Part shown: positions 16,267-20,744 of the stretch, one piece after another
How the letters are laid out: each line of letters begins with the position of its first letter
How positions within the stretch are numbered: the stretch's first letter is position 1
Assembly (NCBI GenBank): GCA_002291875.1
Contig: DBAV01000186.1
Location: 567 to 21,310, forward strand
Length of the DNA: 20,744 nucleotides
From: Hyphomonadaceae bacterium UBA1001
GTDB taxonomy: Bacteria > Pseudomonadota > Alphaproteobacteria > Caulobacterales > Aquidulcibacteraceae
Direction: 5' to 3'
Position numbers and translations under genes: made by a program
The notes under the pieces: model-generated
Databases searched by the model: none
What the model saw: the letters and a program-made list of their open reading frames with translations, nothing else
What the model was told of the DNA's origin: nothing

Positions 16267-19200
16267 TCAGAACGAGGCGCTGATGCGCACGAACACCGAA
16301 CGGCCGACCGCCGAGGCAGGATAGACCGTCTCGGTCAGATACGGATCGACGTCGAAGATGTTGCGCACCCCGCCCACAAGGCGCGTGGTGTCTGTGACGT
16401 CCCACGAGAACGAGGCATCGTTGATCCAGACGTCGTCCCCTTCGAACGGGATCACGTCATCGGCCTCCTCGACCCGCACACCGCCCAGCAGCTGCGAGGA
16501 CTGATAGTTCACGAACCAAGACAGGGCATAGTTCGACCGGCTCCAGGTCACGGCCAGATTGCCCGCGTATTCTGGATTGTAGAGTTCGCCCAGGTCCACG
16601 TCCGCGCGGTTGGGATCGGTCACGAAGGGGAAATCGTTGCGCTTGTCGGTCCAGGTGCCCGACAGGTCGAACGCCAGATTGCCCCAGTCGGTCAGGCCCA
16701 GCGCGTCGAGGTCGAAATCGTACCGCACCGCCAGATCGAGGCCAGCGGCTTCCAGCCGCGCAAAGTTCAGCTGTGTCTGGCGCAGGAAGTTGAAGCCCAG
16801 GAAGGTGGGCGACGCGGCCGTGCGGTTGCGGGTGAACAGGCCGCAGAAGGCGTTGTTCAGGTTGGGCGCGTCATAGCAGCTGTCGACGATCTCCTGGGCG
16901 GTCAGCGGCGCGATGGCGTCGGCGATCTCGATGTTCCAGTAGTCGGCCGTGACGACCAGGCGGTCGATCCAGCGCGGCTGGAGGACGAGGCCGGCGGTCC
17001 ACGATTCGGACGTTTCCTCCTGCAGGGCCGGGTTGCCCGAGGTCTCGCCGACGAAGCGGGCCGTCAGCGGGTCGCGGAAGCCCGCCGGAATGCCATCGGC
17101 CAGGCAGTTGGCCGCCCGCAGCGCCGGGTCGGGCGCGGTCGCGATGAAGGACACGTCGCACGGATCGTCGGGCCGGAAGGTGGCCGACACCCGCGGCTGG
17201 AACAGCTCGTTGATGTTGGGCGCACGCACGGTGGAGGCGATGCCGCCGCGCAGGCGCACGTCACGCACCGGCGCCCAGATGGCGTCCAGCTTGTACGAGC
17301 TGACATCGCCGACGGTGGAATAGCTGCCCCCGCGGGCGGCCGCCGACACGGTCAGTTCGTCGAAGAACGGCACGTCACGCAGGATCGGCAGCTTGACCTC
17401 GATGAACGCCTCGGTGACGTCGAACTCGCCGACGACCGCACTGTCGGTGACGAACTGGAAGCCCAGGCCACGCACCGTGAACGGGTCGGGCGTGAAGCTG
17501 GATTTCTCCTGCCGGTATTCCGCGCCAACGGCGATGCCGATCGGGCCGCCGGGCAGCTCGAAGAAGGCGGCGCTGTCGCCCACCAGGGTCGCGCCGGCCA
17601 CCATCTGCTCGATGACGGCCTCTGTTTCGGCGATATAGCGCAGGAAGTCGCGTGCCTCCTGCGAGGGGGCGCCCAGCCCGAACAGGTTCAGCGGGCGGCA
17701 CTGGTCCGGCGTGAAGGTCTGGAAGGCCTGACCCGGGGTCAGGGTGACGCCGGCAAAGTCGATGAAGCCGGGGGTCAGGAACGAGATCCGCGGCAGGGCC
17801 GTGGGATCCAGCGTCGAGCGGCACACCGGGCGCCCGGTCACCGGGTCGGTGGTGGCGTCCACGGCGGCGAAGAACCGGTCCTCGAGGCGCTCGGCCTGAC
17901 GCACGCGCTGCTCGGTGCGGCCATAGTTCAGCGAGGCGTCATAGGTCCAGCCGTCCCAGATCGACCCGTCCACCCCCAGCACGGCGCGATAGGTGTTGCG
18001 GGTATTGCGGATCTCGGGATCGAAAATGTCGATGTGATCGCGCGCAAGGGTGACCTGGGCGGTCGAGGCCAGCGACGGGTCGGCCTGGATCTCGCGGTCG
18101 ATGATCGCACGGATCGCTGCGGGGATGAACGGGTTGTCGAAGGCGATCGGGATGGAATCGTCAAAGCTGACATAGGGGTTCAGCTCGGTCGCCTTGTTCT
18201 GGACGGCCTTCAGCTCGGTATAGACGCGCGCGGCGGGCGAGAACTCCCAGTCGGCGAACACGTTGGCCACGATGCCCAGGGTCGAGGCGCTCAGGCTCTG
18301 GCCGTCAAAGCTGAGCGGGGCGCCGTCGCCCCCGAACTGGTTGGTCAGGGTGCTGATGGCACCGTCCTGGAAGGGCCGCACGCGCCCGGTCGCCGGATCG
18401 GTGACCCAGCAGCCGAAAAAGCGGCGGGCCACAAAGGACTCGCGGCAGTCGTCCACGCCGTCCGAGTCGAGGTCGTTGGTCGCGCCAAAGTCGCCGAATC
18501 CGCCGGCAAAGCCCGACCCGAACAGGTCGATGCCGATCAGGCCGGTCACCGACGAGATGGCGAAGGTGGGATTGCGGGCGATCAGCTGGGTCCTGGCAGT
18601 ACGCGCCCGGTCCAGCAGCGATTGCGGGGTGTTCGCAAAGCGCGGCGCGCCATTGTCCAGAAGGATGGTGCGGCCGACCGCGGTAAAGCGCGACACGCCG
18701 GGGGGCAGCGGGTCGCCCTCCTGGAACACGAAGGCGGGGTTGGTATAGGCCGCCGCCGACGCCCCGTTGGCCGTAAAGTCGCGGTCGCCGTACTCGACAC
18801 CGCCGCGGCTCTCGATCTGGACCGACAGGGTCAGATTGCCCTGGTCCTGCGCGCCGAAATTGAAGCCGTGCAGCATCGACCCGTAGATGTTTGGCGCGTC
18901 ACCCTCGGTGGACAGGCCGAACTGGGCATCGAACTCGGTGCCCTCGAAATTGCGGCGGGTGACGAAGTTGACCACGCCCGTCACTGCGTCCGAGCCATAG
19001 ATGGCCGAGGCACCGCCCGTCACCACGTCGACGCGCTCGATCAGCCCGGCGGGTATGGACGAGATGTCGACCGCCGACGATCCGGGCGAGCCGGCGACAT
19101 GGCGGCGGCCATTGACCAGAACCAGCGTGCGGTTCGAGCCCAGATTGCGCAGGTCCAGCGTCGCGCGCCCGGCCACGCCGAAATCGACCGACTGGTCGAC

Positions 19201-19452
19201 ATTGACCGAGTTCTGCAAAGCCGGCACGCGGATCAGCGCGTCGGCGACATTGGTGTCCCCGCGCACTTCCAGGGCCTCGGCCGTGATCACGGTGATGGGC
19301 TGGGGGCTTTCGGCCAGGTCGGTCTGCAGGCGCGAGCCGGTCACCACGATCTCGCCGGTCGCGGCCTCATCCTGCTGTGCAAGGGCACCCGGTGCGAAGG
19401 CGATGAAGGCGACGCTGGCCAAAAGGGCGACGCGGATGGACGCGGTGTGCAT
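16267..19452 (-). CDS. TonB-dependent outer-membrane receptor 2
   Basis: This large receptor has 1061 residues. A signal peptide (residues 1-25, ending GALA) is followed by a TonB-box-like GEIVVTGSRL (33-42). The plug (about 45-170) contains PQPITVITAEAL, NRTLVLVNGRRHVAGSPGSSAVDI, IERVDVVTGGASAIYGSDAVTGVVNFVTRR. The long barrel ends VFVRISASF, with the expected terminal aromatic. NRTLVLVNGRRHV with the SSAVDI block marks the large receptor subgroup common in Caulobacter and Sphingomonas relatives, often linked to oligosaccharide or plant-compound uptake; no such genes adjoin this one, so the substrate is open. An extracellular-loop segment holds NDLDSDGVDDC, a calcium-type DxDxDG motif. Start 19452 is the Met opening the signal peptide, preceded by GGGGGT; an upstream TTG is less likely. 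Confidence 0.95.
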   Translation of the reverse strand: MHTASIRVALLASVAFIAFAPGALAQQDEAATGEIVVTGSRLQTDLAESPQPITVITAEALEVRGDTNVADALIRVPALQNSVNVDQSVDFGVAGRATLDLRNLGSNRTLVLVNGRRHVAGSPGSSAVDISSIPAGLIERVDVVTGGASAIYGSDAVTGVVNFVTRRNFEGTEFDAQFGLSTEGDAPNIYGSMLHGFNFGAQDQGNLTLSVQIESRGGVEYGDRDFTANGASAAAYTNPAFVFQEGDPLPPGVSRFTAVGRTILLDNGAPRFANTPQSLLDRARTARTQLIARNPTFAISSVTGLIGIDLFGSGFAGGFGDFGATNDLDSDGVDDCRESFVARRFFGCWVTDPATGRVRPFQDGAISTLTNQFGGDGAPLSFDGQSLSASTLGIVANVFADWEFSPAARVYTELKAVQNKATELNPYVSFDDSIPIAFDNPFIPAAIRAIIDREIQADPSLASTAQVTLARDHIDIFDPEIRNTRNTYRAVLGVDGSIWDGWTYDASLNYGRTEQRVRQAERLEDRFFAAVDATTDPVTGRPVCRSTLDPTALPRISFLTPGFIDFAGVTLTPGQAFQTFTPDQCRPLNLFGLGAPSQEARDFLRYIAETEAVIEQMVAGATLVGDSAAFFELPGGPIGIAVGAEYRQEKSSFTPDPFTVRGLGFQFVTDSAVVGEFDVTEAFIEVKLPILRDVPFFDELTVSAAARGGSYSTVGDVSSYKLDAIWAPVRDVRLRGGIASTVRAPNINELFQPRVSATFRPDDPCDVSFIATAPDPALRAANCLADGIPAGFRDPLTARFVGETSGNPALQEETSESWTAGLVLQPRWIDRLVVTADYWNIEIADAIAPLTAQEIVDSCYDAPNLNNAFCGLFTRNRTAASPTFLGFNFLRQTQLNFARLEAAGLDLAVRYDFDLDALGLTDWGNLAFDLSGTWTDKRNDFPFVTDPNRADVDLGELYNPEYAGNLAVTWSRSNYALSWFVNYQSSQLLGGVRVEEADDVIPFEGDDVWINDASFSWDVTDTTRLVGGVRNIFDVDPYLTETVYPASAVGRSVFVRISASF

Positions 19453-19477
19453 GGATACCCCCAAGGATCACAATTCC

Positions 19478-19499
19478 GTGAACCTTTCACGCTGCAGCG
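19478..19499. promoter_or_regulatory. Overlapping palindromes just upstream of receptor 2
   Basis: GTGAA-CCT-TTCAC (19478-19490) is an inverted repeat with 5-base arms, directly abutting the 10-bp perfect palindrome CGCTGCAGCG (19490-19499). They lie 26-47 bases upstream of the receptor start, in the likely leader or core promoter, and could be an operator or a leader hairpin. Confidence 0.35.
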
Positions 19500-19535
19500 C
19501 AACACACAAGTGACCACAGCGCGGATGGGGAAAAA

Positions 19536-19553
19536 TGTGGCAGCCTTGCCACA
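19536..19553. promoter_or_regulatory. Operator-like inverted repeat TGTGGCA-N4-TGCCACA
   Basis: A perfect 7-base inverted repeat with a four-base centre sits 84-101 bases upstream of the receptor 2 start and is followed on the minus strand by an ATTTTT stretch. Size and symmetry suit a dimeric regulator such as a LacI- or GntR-type protein. No regulator gene lies adjacent. The rest of the 233-bp gap (19453-19685) shows only short GC-rich hairpins (19574-19588, 19612-19629). Confidence 0.4.
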
Positions 19554-19685
19554 GTCGGTGCAGCCGGCCAGACCTGCCGCATCGGCAGCACTTGGGGTGC
19601 CCCGCCGGAGCGCGGGCCTCCGTGCCCGCATCATGCAAACCCAAACCAGACGTGCGGGCCCCGACGCCCACGCGCCGGGTGCGCC

Positions 19686-20294
19686 CTATCGCTGCGGTCG
19701 GGCCTGGGGCGAATTGTCGATGAGGATGGTGCCCTCGGGCGGCACATAGACCTCGCGCGATTCGGCGGCGGCGCGGGCGGCATCGGCGCGTTGCTGGTCC
19801 AGCTCGAGAAACAGCATGAAGCCAAAGCCGATCACGCCAAAGGCGCCCGCCAGCATCAGGTGGCGGTTGTCGTGCCGACGGTGCACGGCCGCGGCATCGT
19901 CGTCCCCCGTGTCGCCATTCCCCGTGTCGCCATCCGGCAAGAGTGCGGCGAGTGCGCGGCGCCGCGACCGGCCGACCAGGACCAGCACCGCAATCGCCGC
20001 CAGCGGCGCCAGCAACTGCCAGGGATACAGGTCCCAATGGTCGGGGCGGATCGCCGGCGCCAGGCCCATCATCGCGATGCCGCCATAACCGAAGGCCAGG
20101 ATGACGGCGAGGCGGAACCCGCCCAGCCGGCGCTCCAGCCGCATCCGCAGCCCGATCGAATCCTCCATCCAGCGCATCACGGGATTACCGCGGTCGGTGA
20201 CCGCAACGGGCTCGAGGGCCTCGGTGGCCTCGACGCGAAAGCGCTGCTTGATCTGGCGGCCGATGCGCATCTGCGCGGGATCATTCTGGCTCAT
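19686..20294 (-). CDS. Hypothetical membrane protein, three predicted transmembrane helices
   Basis: The 202-residue product was not recognised. A charged N-terminal region (1-57) precedes hydrophobic helices at about 61-80 (RLAVILAFGYGGIAMMGLAP), 92-108 (WQLLAPLAAIAVLVLVG) and 147-164 (MLAGAFGVIGFGFMLFLE). An Arg-rich stretch and a Gly/Asp-rich linker with a small tandem repeat separate helices two and three. The tail (QQRADAARAAAESREVYVPPEGTILIDN) is hydrophilic and partly helical. It should lie in the inner membrane. Start 20294 (MSQNDPAQMRIG) is the first Met that gives a sensible N-terminus; no strong ribosome-binding site was seen. It diverges from the methylthioadenosine phosphorylase gene across 118 bp. 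Confidence 0.72.
   Translation of the reverse strand: MSQNDPAQMRIGRQIKQRFRVEATEALEPVAVTDRGNPVMRWMEDSIGLRMRLERRLGGFRLAVILAFGYGGIAMMGLAPAIRPDHWDLYPWQLLAPLAAIAVLVLVGRSRRRALAALLPDGDTGNGDTGDDDAAAVHRRHDNRHLMLAGAFGVIGFGFMLFLELDQQRADAARAAAESREVYVPPEGTILIDNSPQARPQR
19905..19934. repeat. 15-bp tandem duplication within the membrane-protein gene
   Basis: CCCCGTGTCGCCATT is followed directly by a copy differing at one base. In frame it encodes two copies of a GDTGN/GDTG linker unit between helices two and three, a likely length-variable loop. Confidence 0.8.
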
Positions 20295-20412
20295 GGCGGC
20301 AAGATCGGATGCCGCGCGCGAACAGGCAAGGGCGGCATGGGCGCGCACGCCTGCTTGCGCGGCCCGCCATGCCGATGCACCACCGCGTGCACACAGCCAA
20401 AAGGAGATTTGC

Positions 20413-20744
20413 ATGGCCTGGCATCTGGGCGTCATCGGCGGGTCAGGTCTCTATGATCTTCCGGGAATCGAGGACGGGGCGTGGCGCGCGGTGGGAACCC
20501 CGTTCGGTCCGCCCTCGGAAGCGGTGTTCACCGGCCGGCTGCACGGGGTGCCCGTCGCCTTCCTGCCGCGTCACGGGCGCGGGCATGCACTGACGCCTTC
20601 GACGGTGAACTATCGGGCCAACATCTGGGCGCTGCGGTCGCTGGGGGTGACGGACGTGCTGTCGCTTTCGGCCTGCGGGGGGCTGGTGGAAGACGCCGCG
20701 CCGGGCACCTTTGTCATTGTCGACCAGTTCATCGACCGCACCCA
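20413..20744 (+). CDS. mtnP: S-methyl-5'-thioadenosine phosphorylase, N-terminal part
   Basis: The first 110 residues are present, truncated by the window end. MAWHLGVIGGSGLYDLPGIED opens with the phosphate-loop GGSG motif; then LPRHGRGHALTPSTVNYRANIWALRSLGV, including the RHGxxH block, and LSACGGLVEDAAPGTFVIVDQFIDRT follow. These are hallmarks of the PNP/MTAP phosphorylase family, and the DQFIDRT block and overall order favour MTAP over purine nucleoside phosphorylase. The enzyme cleaves methylthioadenosine to adenine and methylthioribose-1-phosphate in methionine salvage. AAGGAG (20401-20406) lies six bases before the ATG. The residues that fix purine and ribose preference lie beyond the window. 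Confidence 0.93.
   Translation, partial: MAWHLGVIGGSGLYDLPGIEDGAWRAVGTPFGPPSEAVFTGRLHGVPVAFLPRHGRGHALTPSTVNYRANIWALRSLGVTDVLSLSACGGLVEDAAPGTFVIVDQFIDRT

Noticed and set aside
19574..19588. CTGCCG-CAT-CGGCAG hairpin downstream of the membrane-protein gene
   Set aside because: The stem is short and has no T-tract on either strand, so it cannot be called a terminator.
13864..19749. A stop-free plus-strand frame of about 5.9 kb running across the acyl-CoA dehydrogenase, lipoprotein, thioesterase and receptor 2 genes
   Set aside because: It is antisense to, or out of frame with, well-identified genes. Its product is a low-complexity Arg/Gly/Ala/Val/Asp mix with no domain. GC-rich codon use avoids TTA, CTA and TCA codons, which leaves antisense frames open.

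Overview
The window is 20.7 kb of very GC-rich bacterial chromosome with densely packed, mostly single-copy housekeeping genes. Two large TonB-dependent receptors, a UbiH-type ubiquinone hydroxylase, a glycine-zipper surface protein, an acyl-CoA dehydrogenase and two families of palindromic dispersed repeats all suggest an aerobic, Gram-negative alphaproteobacterium, perhaps of the Caulobacterales/Maricaulales or Sphingomonadales. That placement is inferred from gene content and style; there is no rRNA or marker gene here to settle it. No phage, insertion-sequence transposase, CRISPR array, tRNA or rRNA was seen.

Layout. 1-1098: a truncated minus-strand gene (possibly M15-peptidase-like) diverges from an exported DUF3108 protein. 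1099-1373: a 165-bp palindromic repeat and a terminator. 1374-4049 (minus): TonB-dependent receptor 1. 4233-9088 (minus): a tight five-gene cluster, in transcription order a TrmA/RlmD-type 23S rRNA m5U methyltransferase, a YcgN cysteine-cluster protein, a UbiH/UbiF-type FAD hydroxylase, an inositol-monophosphatase-family phosphatase and a CysG-like siroheme-synthesis protein. Three of its four junctions are ATGA overlaps. 9178-11738 (plus): three exported proteins (glycine zipper, small outer-membrane beta-barrel, TPR protein), with a truncated repeat copy between the first two. 11741-12496 (minus): a second exported TPR protein, tail to tail with the first. 12562-13443 (plus): an NAD-dependent epimerase-like SDR protein. 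13444-13845: two tandem copies of a second palindromic repeat family. 13846-15675 (minus): acyl-CoA dehydrogenase and an SLT-type lipoprotein. 15785-16264 (plus): PaaI-type thioesterase. 16267-19452 (minus): TonB-dependent receptor 2. 19686-20294 (minus): a three-pass membrane protein. 20413-end (plus): the start of 5'-methylthioadenosine phosphorylase.

Functionally, envelope genes dominate: nutrient uptake (two receptors), a beta-barrel, a glycine-zipper protein, a murein-active lipoprotein and TPR proteins. An acyl-CoA dehydrogenase and an acyl-CoA thioesterase lie near each other and may both act on acyl-CoA, but they are on opposite strands and not in one operon. The five-gene cluster looks like co-transcribed housekeeping functions; the phosphatase/CysG-like overlap hints at sulfate assimilation, but no sulfite reductase is in view.

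No clear new defence or metabolic system was found. The most interesting signals are non-coding or at the edge of coding: a REPIN-like element whose two inverted half-units keep perfect but different hairpins; a short reading frame in that element whose differences between two copies are almost all synonymous; a strong terminator for receptor 2 embedded in the last codons of the convergent thioesterase gene; and a CysG-like protein carrying what looks like a vestige of the uroporphyrinogen methyltransferase domain.
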